From positions 248,001 to 312,000 of the forward strand of contig NZ_JAGILA010000004.1 in the NCBI RefSeq assembly GCF_017874595.1: a stretch of DNA of 64,000 nt, read 5' to 3'. Shown piece after piece: positions 56,746 to 64,000 of this stretch (its first letter is position 1; each line of letters opens with the position of its first letter). The stretch is from Sinorhizobium kostiense (GTDB lineage: Bacteria > Pseudomonadota > Alphaproteobacteria > Rhizobiales > Rhizobiaceae). The notes below the pieces were generated by a model. That model was not told where the DNA came from and made no database searches. It was given only the letters and a program-made list of their open reading frames with translations. A program made the translations under genes and the position numbers.

Positions 56746-57450
56746 TCAACGCAGGATATCGATGAGATTTTCCGGCTTCCGTTCCGCGCGGTTGAGGTCG
56801 AGCCCCGACAGCAGATCGAGCAGATGATCCTTCATCAACTGTGCCGCCTTGTCCGGATCTCCTGCCTCGATCGCATCGACCAGAGCGTGGTGCGCGTGGC
56901 TCTCACAGGTGGTATCCCGGCGCCGCCAATAGAGCGCGATTATCAGGGACGAGTGAGAAACGAGATCGCGGACGAAGCCCATCAGTACGGATTGATCGGC
57001 AATTTCGGCGATGCCGACATGGAACATCGCGGAGAGCATGATCGCTTCGCTGTCTCGCCCGGCATGCAACGCCTCATGCTCCCTTTCGAGATGGCCGCGC
57101 AGCAACAGCACGTCCTCGGGTTTCGCAACCTTGGCAGCGAGCGCCGCCACCCTCGGCTCTATCAACGCGCGGGCTTCGAAAACCTCGCGGGCTTCCTTTG
57201 TCGACGGCTGAGCGACGAAGGCGCCGCGATTGGGCTCCAGCCGGACCAGCCAGTCATGGGCGAGCGCCTGGAGGGCGGACCGGATGACAGTGCGACTAAC
57301 CGAGTAGATCGAGGCCAGTTCGTCCTCGGGCAGCTTCGTCCCCGGCGACAGGCGGTGGCTGACGATCGCGTCTCTGAGCCCGTGATAGATCGGCGACCAG
57401 CGAGCGGCCGGCTTCTTGCGCTCGTTTTCAGGCCTGAGTGTGGTCAACAT
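56746..57450 (-). CDS. GntR family transcriptional regulator, FCD (FadR-like) domain
   Basis: A 234-aa regulator: winged helix-turn-helix at about 18-82 (PIYHGLRDAIVSHRLSPGTK, then LPEDELASIYSVSRTVIRSA), followed by an all-helical FCD ligand domain (about 88-220) with the metal-binding pattern Asp/His spread over HVGIAEIAD and HHALVDAI. Its likely operator is the TTTTGTATACAAAA palindrome upstream of the ABC cluster, so it probably controls that cluster in response to the transported compound. It is separated from the racemase gene by a RIME repeat, so it may have its own promoter. Confidence 0.9.
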   Translation of the reverse strand: MLTTLRPENERKKPAARWSPIYHGLRDAIVSHRLSPGTKLPEDELASIYSVSRTVIRSALQALAHDWLVRLEPNRGAFVAQPSTKEAREVFEARALIEPRVAALAAKVAKPEDVLLLRGHLEREHEALHAGRDSEAIMLSAMFHVGIAEIADQSVLMGFVRDLVSHSSLIIALYWRRRDTTCESHAHHALVDAIEAGDPDKAAQLMKDHLLDLLSGLDLNRAERKPENLIDILR

Positions 57451-57530
57451 GTCTTATCGTTTCTAGCGAACTCGGTCTTTGCATTGCCCGCTGTTGCAGG
57501 CTCGCGGGCTGCACGTGGCGCTGAACTCTC

Positions 57531-57635
57531 CTACAGCACCCCCGCGTCCTTTCCGATGCAAGCTCGCTGTAGCACTTTGAAATGCCGCATGTTTTTATTC
57601 TTGAAATCGACTCCGATCCGAGCAACATGCAGTAA
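57531..57635 (+). repeat. RIME-type mosaic repeat, full copy
   Basis: CTACAGCACCCCCGCGTCCT, TGCAAGCTCGCTGTAGCAC and TTTGAAATGCCGCATG form module 1 and the joint. TCTTGAAATCGACTCCGATC, then CGAGCAACATGCAGTAAGCG, close module 2. It lies between the racemase and GntR genes, both on the minus strand. Confidence 0.8.
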
Positions 57636-57664
57636 GCGCACCCACCGGGTCAATCCGCTCGCCG

Positions 57665-58399
57665 CTAGCGTGTGCGAGGAGACCAGGGCGCGTAAATTCC
57701 CGCGTATCGTTTTGGCAGCGGCACGGCATAGCCGCCGACCTTCGATGTCTTGAGGCCGAGTGCCGAGACCGTCTCTGCAAGCCTGACCGCGCAGGCGACG
57801 CCGTCGAGCACCGGGATGCCGTGTTCGATCGAGAGCGCGTGGGCGAGGTCGGCCATACCAGCGCAGCCGAGCACCACCGCTTCGGCCTTATCCTCGGCGA
57901 TTGCCCGAGCGATTTCCGCGGAAATCCTGCGGTTGGCCTGTGAGCCCGGCAGTTCCAGGTCGAGCACCGGGACATCGGAGGCACGCACCCTGGCACAACG
58001 GGAGGCAAGTCCGTATCTTGTCAGATTGTGCTCTATCGCCGGCACGGAACGCGCAAGTGTTGTGACGACACTGAACTTGCCGGCAATCAGCGTTGCGAGG
58101 TGGAAGGCCGCTTCGCCGATGCCGATGACCGGCGCCTCCGTAGCGCAGCGAGCCGCATCGAGCCCGGTGTCATCGAAACACGCGATCACGAACGCATCCA
58201 CCGCGGGCGCCTTCGCAATCTCCGCAATCATGCCGGGGATGGAGAAAACCTCGTCGTAATAGCCCTCGATGCTCGGCGGACCGTCAGGAGGATTGACCGC
58301 GACGATTTCCGTCGCCGGCGACGCCGCAGACTGCGCCGCCTTGCCGATCTTTTCGGTCATCGAAGCCGTCGTGTTCGGATTTATGACGAGTATACGCAT
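57665..58399 (-). CDS. Asp/Glu/hydantoin racemase family protein
   Basis: A 244-aa enzyme of the hydantoin racemase branch. The N-terminus RILVINPNTTASMTEKIG is the family mark. The two catalytic Cys lie in VIACFDDTGLDAAR (about 75-88) and VLGCAGMADL (about 177-186). It would interconvert D- and L-5-substituted hydantoins or a related carbamoyl or amino acid derivative. The ATG at 58399 starts 10 bases after livF; its ribosome site is weak. The link with the ABC genes suggests that the transported substrate is a chiral nitrogen compound; no hydantoinase gene is in the window. Confidence 0.88.
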   Translation of the reverse strand: MRILVINPNTTASMTEKIGKAAQSAASPATEIVAVNPPDGPPSIEGYYDEVFSIPGMIAEIAKAPAVDAFVIACFDDTGLDAARCATEAPVIGIGEAAFHLATLIAGKFSVVTTLARSVPAIEHNLTRYGLASRCARVRASDVPVLDLELPGSQANRRISAEIARAIAEDKAEAVVLGCAGMADLAHALSIEHGIPVLDGVACAVRLAETVSALGLKTSKVGGYAVPLPKRYAGIYAPWSPRTR

Positions 58400-58409
58400 G
58401 TCGGGCAGC

Positions 58410-59132
58410 CTAGAATTCACCACCGAGATAGAGATGCCTGACCCTTTCGTCGGTCAGCAACTCGGACGAGGTGCCGCTGAGCGCCACTTTGCCCGTCGTC
58501 AGCGCGTAGGCGCGGTTGGAGATGCGCAGCGCCATTCGCGAGTTCTGCTCGACAAGCAGGACACTCACTTTCTCATCGCGATTGATCGCCACGATCGAGC
58601 GGGCGATGTCCTGCACCAGCTTCGGGGCAACCCCGAGCGACGGCTCATCGAGCAACAGCAGGCGCGGACGCGCCATCAGCGCCCGCCCGATAACCAGCAT
58701 CTGCTGCTCGCCGCCGCTCATCGTTCCGGCCTGCTGCGAATAGCGCTCCTTGAGGCGCGGAAATCGCGCCAGTACCATTTCCATGCTTTGCTGGATCCCG
58801 GCCTTGTCGCTGCGCGTAAATGCGCCCATCAGGAGATTGTCGCGCACGCTCATATAGGGAAAGACCCGGCGTGCCTCAGGCACCATCGAGATCCCCATGC
58901 GGACGATTTCGTCCGGAGCGATGCCGTCAATGCGCTTGCCCTGGTATTGGATCTGCCCTGAGCGAATCCTCCGAAGCCCGGTGATCGCCCGCAGAATCGA
59001 CGATTTTCCGGCGCCGTTGGCGCCGATGAGCGCGACCGTCTCGCCTTCATGGACCTCGACCGAAACACCCTTCAAGGCATAGACGTGATCGTAATAGAGC
59101 TCGACGTCCTCGAATTTCAGCAGTGCGTCCAT
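58410..59132 (-). CDS. livF: Branched-chain amino acid-type ABC transporter, ATP-binding protein LivF
   Basis: A 240-aa ATPase. Walker A GANGAGKSS (about 36-44), signature SGGEQQMLVIGRAL, Walker B LLLDEPSLG, switch VLLVEQNSRMAL. This is the LivF type (short, with TVALIGANGAGKSS). It follows livG by 3 bases in a five-gene ABC cassette that by family imports branched-chain amino acids, amides, urea or similar solutes. Confidence 0.92.
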   Translation of the reverse strand: MDALLKFEDVELYYDHVYALKGVSVEVHEGETVALIGANGAGKSSILRAITGLRRIRSGQIQYQGKRIDGIAPDEIVRMGISMVPEARRVFPYMSVRDNLLMGAFTRSDKAGIQQSMEMVLARFPRLKERYSQQAGTMSGGEQQMLVIGRALMARPRLLLLDEPSLGVAPKLVQDIARSIVAINRDEKVSVLLVEQNSRMALRISNRAYALTTGKVALSGTSSELLTDERVRHLYLGGEF

Positions 59133-59135
59133 CGC

Positions 59136-59915
59136 CTACAATCCGATCGATTCGTCCTCGGCGCCGAGATAGGCTTCGATGACCTTGGGGTTCTCTTGGA
59201 TCTCCGCCGGTGTGCCCTCGGCGATCTTCTGGCCGAAGTTGAGCACGACGATGCGGTCGGAAATATTCATGACGGCCGGCATGTCGTGCTCGACCAGGAG
59301 CACGGTGATGCCGCGCTCGCGGAGCTTGCGGACGATCCCCAAAGCGCGCCGGGTCTCGTCATGGTTCATGCCCGCAAAAGGCTCGTCGAGGAGAATGACG
59401 GATGGATTGGTAGCCAGTGCGATCGCGATGCCGAGAGCGCGCAAATGACCGTGGGGCAGGTTGCTGGCGATCTCGCCGCTCATCGTTTCGAGGCTGAGAA
59501 AGGCAATGATTTCGTCGGCCGAAGCACCAAAGGCATCGAGATCGCTGCGTGCCGTGGCACTGCCGAAATAAAAGCCGGCTAGACTCGCTCGCGAACGCAG
59601 ATGATGCGCCGTGACGACATTATCGCGTACCGTCATATCCTTGAAGATCGTGGTTTCCTGGAAGGTCCGCACGACTCCCTTCCGGGCGGCGATGTGCGGA
59701 GCAAGCCCCGATATGCGCTCACCCTTGAAGCGCACCTCGCCGGAGGTCGGCCTGAGAAACGACGAGATCAGCTTGAACAGCGTCGACTTGCCGGCACCGT
59801 TCGGTCCGATGACCGAGAGGATTTCACGCTCGCGGACGCTGAAAGAGACGTCGTTCACTGCAACGAGGCCGCCGAAACGTTTGGTGAGCGCTTGGATTTC
59901 CAGGACGTCCGGCAT
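59136..59915 (-). CDS. livG: Branched-chain amino acid-type ABC transporter, ATP-binding protein LivG
   Basis: A 259-aa ATPase. Walker A GPNGAGKST (about 38-46), the LivG-specific RKGVVRTFQET, Walker B VILLDEPFAGMN and the switch VLLVEHDMPAVM. The ABC signature reads LPHGHLRALGIA instead of the usual LxxGxxRxLEIA, a degenerate but recognisable form. The ATG at 59915 (MPDVLEI) is chosen; the open frame upstream lies within livM. It is the partner of LivF. Confidence 0.92.
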   Translation of the reverse strand: MPDVLEIQALTKRFGGLVAVNDVSFSVREREILSVIGPNGAGKSTLFKLISSFLRPTSGEVRFKGERISGLAPHIAARKGVVRTFQETTIFKDMTVRDNVVTAHHLRSRASLAGFYFGSATARSDLDAFGASADEIIAFLSLETMSGEIASNLPHGHLRALGIAIALATNPSVILLDEPFAGMNHDETRRALGIVRKLRERGITVLLVEHDMPAVMNISDRIVVLNFGQKIAEGTPAEIQENPKVIEAYLGAEDESIGL

Positions 59916-59917
59916 CG

Positions 59918-60904
59918 CTACTTGCCCCTCTTGCGCGGCAGAGCCAGGCTCAGCAGCCCATTGGGCAGGACCAGCATGAGCAAGATCAGCACGGTCGAGA
60001 AGATCAGGAGCTGGAATTGCCCCGTCTGGAACAGCAGATCCCAGCCGAAATAGAGCACAAAGGTGCCAAGCATCGGCCCAAGCACGTAGCCGAGGCCCCC
60101 GAGGAAGCAATTGAGCATGAAGTTCACGGAATCCGCGACGGTGAAACTCGACGGATAGATCGATTGGGATATCGAGGCGAACATTGCACCGCCGACGCCG
60201 CCGAGGAAGGAGGAGATCGCATAGGCGATGACCCGCAAGTAAGCGATATTGACGCCGATCGACGAGGCGAGTTCCTCATTCTGCTGCAGGGATTGGCACA
60301 ACTGCCCGATGCGGGAATGCGCTAGCCGGTAGAGGCCCAGGAAACACAACGCCATCAGCAGGACCGCGGCGATATAGAAGGCGAGGCGGGGGTTCGCGAC
60401 CGTCGCGAAATCCGGAACGAGCGTAAGGCCGAACAGGCTGATGCCCGTCGGCAGCGGTATGCTGACGATGCCGCTGGCACCATTCGTGATCGGTAAAGCA
60501 AGCGCCAGCAGCCGGGCGACTTCGGTCAGCACCAGCGACACCATGGCGAAGTAGACGCCACGCAGGCGCAGGATCGGCAGGCCGATGAGCACGCTCGCGG
60601 CGGCGCAGAAGAGCCCGGCCAAGGGTAGCGTCTGCCAGAACGACATGCCGTAGTTCATCACCAGTATGGCCGAAACATAGCCGCCCGCCAGCGCGTAGGC
60701 GCCCTGGCCGATGTTGATGCGGCCGATGTAGAAGGTGATCCACACGCCGGCGCTGATGATGCTGAGCAGCGCTACCGACGTCAGCGTGTAATAAAGGTCA
60801 CTGCGACCGGTGGCATTGATCAGCAGAGGCACTGCCACGAGCAACACGAGGAGGAAGATCGCTGCCGAGACAGTCCTGACGGTGGCGGTTTGAGTCTTGC
60901 GCAT
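59918..60904 (-). CDS. livM: Branched-chain amino acid-type ABC transporter, permease LivM
   Basis: A 328-aa permease with about nine to ten membrane helices. It has the LivM strings YIGRINIGQGAYALAGGYVS and GVYFAMVSLVLTEV, and the EAA-like cytoplasmic loop near SIGVNIAYLRVIAYAISSFL. It forms the channel together with LivH. It is separated from livG by 2 bases and from livH by 4. Confidence 0.92.
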   Translation of the reverse strand: MRKTQTATVRTVSAAIFLLVLLVAVPLLINATGRSDLYYTLTSVALLSIISAGVWITFYIGRINIGQGAYALAGGYVSAILVMNYGMSFWQTLPLAGLFCAAASVLIGLPILRLRGVYFAMVSLVLTEVARLLALALPITNGASGIVSIPLPTGISLFGLTLVPDFATVANPRLAFYIAAVLLMALCFLGLYRLAHSRIGQLCQSLQQNEELASSIGVNIAYLRVIAYAISSFLGGVGGAMFASISQSIYPSSFTVADSVNFMLNCFLGGLGYVLGPMLGTFVLYFGWDLLFQTGQFQLLIFSTVLILLMLVLPNGLLSLALPRKRGK

Positions 60905-60908
60905 GAGA

Positions 60909-61775
60909 TCAGCCCCACGGCTTGCCCATCAGCCCGTGCGGGCGGATGCTGAGGAAGATCATCAGAAGCGCGAAAATCGCGAGATAGGTGATGTCGCCAT
61001 ATTCGCGCAGCGTAGCGAGCCCGACCGACTCCATCATGCCAAGGATAAAGCCGCCGGCGATCGCACCGCCTACGACGCCGGCGCCGCCGATCATCACCAT
61101 CAGGAAGGCCTTGATCGAGATCGGTCCGCCGATGCCGGAATTGACGCCGGTGATGCTGACGAGCAATCCGCCGACGACGCCGGCGAGCATCGCGCCCAAG
61201 GCAAAGCCGATCATCGAATAGCGCTCGACCTTGACGCCCATCAGCTGCGCAGCGACGCGATCCTGCGCCAGCGCCCGCATCGCGCGGCCCGGTCTGCTGT
61301 ACTGCATGAAGACCATGAAAGCGGCGATCATCAGAATTGCGACGACGCCGACGAGGATGCGGTCATAGGGCAGGATCACCCTTTCGGAGATGAAGACGCC
61401 GCTGATGATCTTCGGCACGCCGCGCTGCTTCTCGCCGAACAGAAGCAGCATGACGGCGTCGAGAAAGAACGCCGTCGCCGCCGCCAGCAGCATCGTGCTT
61501 TCCTCACGCTTGCTGCGCCGGATCACCGTGCGGAAGAGGAACTTTTCCATGAGTGCGCCGATGATGGCGAGCGTCACCCCCGAGCAGATCAACGCCACGA
61601 CGAAAGGCAGCTTCAGCTGGCCATAGATCGTGTAGGTCACGAAGCCGCCCAGCACGTACATCTGGCCGTGCGCGAAATTGAGCACGTTCATGAGGGCAAA
61701 GATCAGCGTCAGTCCAAGCGCGATCAGCGCGTACTGGGCGCCGAGATAAAGTCCGTTGGCTATTACCTGTTCCAT
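60909..61775 (-). CDS. livH: Branched-chain amino acid-type ABC transporter, permease LivH
   Basis: A 288-aa permease with about eight helices. The N-terminus MEQVIANGLYLGAQYALIAL and NFAHGQMYVLGGFV are LivH marks; the ATP-binding subunit contact loop is around RAMRALAQDRVAAQLMGVKV. The ATG at 61775 is the clear start. A 103-base gap separates it from livK, enough for an mRNA processing or attenuation site. Confidence 0.92.
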   Translation of the reverse strand: MEQVIANGLYLGAQYALIALGLTLIFALMNVLNFAHGQMYVLGGFVTYTIYGQLKLPFVVALICSGVTLAIIGALMEKFLFRTVIRRSKREESTMLLAAATAFFLDAVMLLLFGEKQRGVPKIISGVFISERVILPYDRILVGVVAILMIAAFMVFMQYSRPGRAMRALAQDRVAAQLMGVKVERYSMIGFALGAMLAGVVGGLLVSITGVNSGIGGPISIKAFLMVMIGGAGVVGGAIAGGFILGMMESVGLATLREYGDITYLAIFALLMIFLSIRPHGLMGKPWG

Positions 61776-61878
61776 GCGACGGATCCGGCCCAAGTGAAAG
61801 TTGCGAATCGCGAAGAGCTTGTGACAGGGCGCGGCCGGGAAACATGCCGCCGCGCCCCCTTCTTAGCTCATGCGAATC

Positions 61879-63078
61879 TCAGTCCACCTCGCCGATGAAC
61901 AGCGTCTGGAATTCGCCATCCTTGAATTCCGTCACGACCATCGGCACCGAAAGCTGCCGCTTCTGTCCAAAGGAGGTCATGCCGACATATTTCAGCGTAC
62001 TGTCCTTGGCGAACGGGTTGGGCGCCGAGAATGCGTCAACCGTCTTCTTGAATTCCTCCACATCGTCGATCGCCTTAGGATTCGCCTTTAGCGTTTCGAT
62101 GATATACTCGAGCGCATAGACCTTCGTATTGGACTCGTCGTTGTATTCGCCGTACTTCTTCGTGTAGCGATCGATGAACTCTTCCATCACCGGCGTGCGA
62201 ATTTCAGGCGTCGAGGCGCCTCCAACGGAGATGAAGCCGTTGGCAAGTTCACCGGCACCCTCCTGCAGCACGGTCGCGTCCTGTGCCGTCTCGGCCGAGA
62301 TCAGACCTTCGTAACCAAGTTCGCGGGCTGCGCGGATCAGCAAGGGTGCGTTGGCGGGTGCGACACCCGACAGCACGAGCAGGTCTGGCTTAAGTTGCAC
62401 GATGGGCGTCAACACCGGCGTGAAATCGCGGGTGTCGTTCTGATAGGTGTCCTTCTCGGCCACCACCTCCAGCCCCAGTTCCTTCGCGGCGGCGACGCCG
62501 CTGTCCCGTTGACTGAGCGGGTCGGATTCATTTGCGGCGATGAAGGCAACCTTCTTCACGCCCTTGTTTTCCTTGAGGTATTTATAGATAGCCGGCCCCG
62601 ACTGATAGTTTGCGACCATTCCAAGGATGGCGTTCGATGCCGGAGGTGTATAGAGCGCCTTCGGGAAGGCGTAGGGGAAATATATGATCCCCTTCGACTC
62701 GGCCACCGGGCGGACCGCGGCTGCGCCGTCGTCGACGTTAGGCCCGACGACGTAGCGGATGCCTTCCTGGGCCATCTTCTCCATGCCGGCAATGGCTCGC
62801 TTCGGGTCCTTCTGGTCGTCGAAAGTCACGATGGTGATGTTGTAAGTGTCGTCGCCGATCTTCACGCCGCCTTTTTCGTTGAGCCAGTCCGCGCGAGTCT
62901 GCATCGAACGCACGTTGGATGTACCCCAGGCCGCGGCCGGTCCGCTGGTTACACCCACAAAACCGATCTTGAGCTCCTTGTTCTCGGCATACGCGGAAAG
63001 CACTCCCCCCGCTGTAATGGCAAGAAATGAAACGGCGCCGAGCGCCAGCGATTTCAATGTCGAGCGTCTGTTGATCAT
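61879..63078 (-). CDS. livK: ABC transporter substrate-binding protein, LivK type
   Basis: A 399-aa periplasmic binding protein of the ANF/Leu-Ile-Val family. The signal (about 1-31) begins MINRRSTLKSLALGA, with a twin-Arg motif close to the Tat pattern (RRSTLK), though Sec export is equally likely. The mature part starts ENKELKIGFVGVTSGPAAAWG. Ligand type cannot be assigned; the racemase downstream hints at a hydantoin or amino acid derivative. The ATG at 63078 has GGGGAGTGAG directly upstream, better than 42 or 46 codons earlier. It is the first gene of the operon. Confidence 0.92.
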   Translation of the reverse strand: MINRRSTLKSLALGAVSFLAITAGGVLSAYAENKELKIGFVGVTSGPAAAWGTSNVRSMQTRADWLNEKGGVKIGDDTYNITIVTFDDQKDPKRAIAGMEKMAQEGIRYVVGPNVDDGAAAVRPVAESKGIIYFPYAFPKALYTPPASNAILGMVANYQSGPAIYKYLKENKGVKKVAFIAANESDPLSQRDSGVAAAKELGLEVVAEKDTYQNDTRDFTPVLTPIVQLKPDLLVLSGVAPANAPLLIRAARELGYEGLISAETAQDATVLQEGAGELANGFISVGGASTPEIRTPVMEEFIDRYTKKYGEYNDESNTKVYALEYIIETLKANPKAIDDVEEFKKTVDAFSAPNPFAKDSTLKYVGMTSFGQKRQLSVPMVVTEFKDGEFQTLFIGEVD

Positions 63079-63169
63079 CTCACTCCCCATCCTTTGCATC
63101 CGGCGCGTCGTCGCGATGCGGATCGTAAGGGAAATCCTAAAATACAAGCCTGTCAACAGTTCTGGTTCG

Positions 63170-63183
63170 TTTTGTATACAAAA
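63170..63183 (-). promoter_or_regulatory. Probable GntR operator before the liv operon
   Basis: The 14-bp string TTTTGTATACAAAA is a perfect palindrome whose core TGTATACA is typical of FCD-type GntR operators. It lies 92 bases before the livK start. On the minus strand it is followed after 13 bases by a -35-like TTGACA (plus-strand 63151-63156), so the site could act as an upstream operator. The cognate regulator is most likely the GntR protein encoded at 56746-57450. Confidence 0.7.
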
Positions 63184-63279
63184 TCGATTCCGCATCGCCG
63201 AAAGGCGCGCCACGAAAGCGCGCAGCCTGCTGCGTGGAAAAGGGCAGGAAAACTCCGCGAATAGTGGCTGCGGTGCCGA

Positions 63280-63711
63280 TCACATGTTGTTGGCGGCAAT
63301 CAGATATATGGCCGCGGCGATCGCGCCGAGCGCGCTGCGGCCGGCGTGGAGCTTGCCCCAGCGCACCATCAGATCGCGGGTCTCCATGCCAGCCCCGTCC
63401 GCCGGCGTCGTCTCCAGGCGCTTGTTGATCGGCATGATGAAATAGAGGGTGTACGGCCAGTTCATGATGATGACGGCGGCGCCGAGGCCCCAGAGCGCAT
63501 TGCCGGTCTGCCACCAGGCCGCCGCGCCAAGCAGGCCGGACAGGATCGCCAGCGATGCTTGCATCTCAAAGCCCCGCCGGTAGGCCGGGCCCCATTCGGC
63601 GAGCGCCGCGCGGTGGTCGAGGCGCAACCTTGCCGGCTGTTCGGCGATATTGATGTAAATGGCGGCGCCGAAGAAAACGGACGCCGTAAGCAGAGCGAGC
63701 AGGCCGAACAT
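63280..63711 (-). CDS. DUF1772 (anthrone oxygenase-like) membrane protein
   Basis: A 143-aa protein with four membrane helices (about 2-22, 50-70, 75-95, 122-140). The DUF1772 pattern shows as ASVFFGAAIYINIAEQPAR at the N-terminus and NWPYTLYFIMPINKRL in the middle. Some relatives are called anthrone oxygenases but most have no known role. The ATG at 63711 has GGGAGG about eight bases upstream. It is monocistronic, on the same strand as the liv operon and 201 bases before it. Confidence 0.85.
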   Translation of the reverse strand: MFGLLALLTASVFFGAAIYINIAEQPARLRLDHRAALAEWGPAYRRGFEMQASLAILSGLLGAAAWWQTGNALWGLGAAVIIMNWPYTLYFIMPINKRLETTPADGAGMETRDLMVRWGKLHAGRSALGAIAAAIYLIAANNM

Positions 63712-64000
63712 CAGACGTCCTCCCGTTGTCAGGCATGATACCGCATGAGGCCGCAAACAAAAGCTGCATCTTCGGCGTATGGGCGCTGCCTGGCGGCTCG
63801 CTCGTTGGCGGCTTGTGACAAGCGGGTATCACTGCGGCGATTTCAGCTCCTGGTATGGTATCCGAATACGTGACCTTCTGGACAAATTGATTCCGATTTG
63901 CACAGTAGCGCCTTGAAAATGAAAGCGCTTCCGACTCAGGGGTGCGAGGCACGCTTGCCGGCTGCCGTCCGGACTGGAAGCTGTACCGGCAGCACAGAGC
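63712..64000. other. Intergenic region at the window end
   Basis: These 289 bases hold no open frame with a ribosome site and no repeat of the two families seen elsewhere. The region presumably carries the promoter of the DUF1772 gene, but no clear -35/-10 pair was found. The next gene, if any, lies beyond the window. Confidence 0.5.

Noticed and set aside
56612-57635. The two inverted repeats around the GntR gene as ends of a transposon
   Set aside because: They belong to the widespread intergenic repeat family, no transposase lies between them and no target duplication is visible.

Overview
The window is about 64 kb of high-GC chromosomal DNA from an alphaproteobacterium of the order Rhizobiales, most likely Sinorhizobium/Ensifer. 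Three things point there. Proteins throughout have a rhizobial look: a PPi-dependent phosphofructokinase, an FtsZ with a very long Pro/Gln-rich linker, and panC-panB. Intergenic gaps hold many copies of a palindromic mosaic repeat of the RIME type known from rhizobia. The gene order around the division cluster fits what I recall of the S. meliloti chromosome. The genus is inference; no database was searched. I see no tRNA, rRNA, CRISPR array, insertion sequence, prophage or conjugative gene, so this looks like core chromosome.

Layout. 0.2-5.4 kb: pfp (minus strand), then a TerB/J-domain protein, an AmiD-like amidase, a lytic transglycosylase and an FAD oxidoreductase. 5.5-5.9 kb: RNase P RNA. 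6.1-25.8 kb: the division and cell wall (dcw) cluster mraZ-rsmH-ftsL-ftsI-murE-murF-mraY-murD-ftsW-murG-murC-murB / ddl-ftsQ-ftsA-ftsZ, all on the plus strand with many 1-14 bp overlaps. It is preceded by four MraZ boxes in exact 10-bp register and closed by a strong terminator. 26-32 kb: lpxC, bamD, recN, ligA. 32.4-36.5 kb: a VOC protein, panC-panB, azlC-azlD and a small secreted protein. 36.8-41.2 kb (minus strand): an M24 aminopeptidase P, prmA, an SCO1/SenC copper chaperone and a 52-residue membrane protein. A plus-strand small RNA with two anti-Shine-Dalgarno loops lies in the gap before prmA. 41.4-47.9 kb: a chemoreceptor with its own CheW, two related small secreted proteins, CreA, a diguanylate cyclase and a GNAT acetyltransferase. 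48-52 kb (minus strand): uvrD carrying an in-frame copy of an intergenic repeat, an AhpD-like protein and a Tat-exported cyclase-family hydrolase. 52.3-56.6 kb: an RND efflux pair. 56.7-63.1 kb (minus strand): a GntR regulator, a hydantoin/Asp-Glu racemase and a complete branched-chain-type ABC transporter (livF-G-M-H-K), with a perfect TTTTGTATACAAAA operator upstream. 63.3 kb: a DUF1772 membrane protein.

How the genes work together. murE, F, D, C, B, ddl, mraY and murG make lipid II. FtsW and FtsI polymerise it at the septum, and FtsQ, L, A and Z build the division machine. lpxC (lipid A) and bamD (outer-membrane protein assembly) follow directly, so this block concentrates envelope biogenesis. 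The liv-type cluster with its racemase and GntR regulator looks like a self-contained, substrate-induced uptake unit.

I found no large undescribed system. The best leads are the repeat element inside uvrD, the anti-SD small RNA at 38.9 kb, the MraZ operator, the GntR operator and the pair of secreted proteins ending in a GGEGDYY motif.
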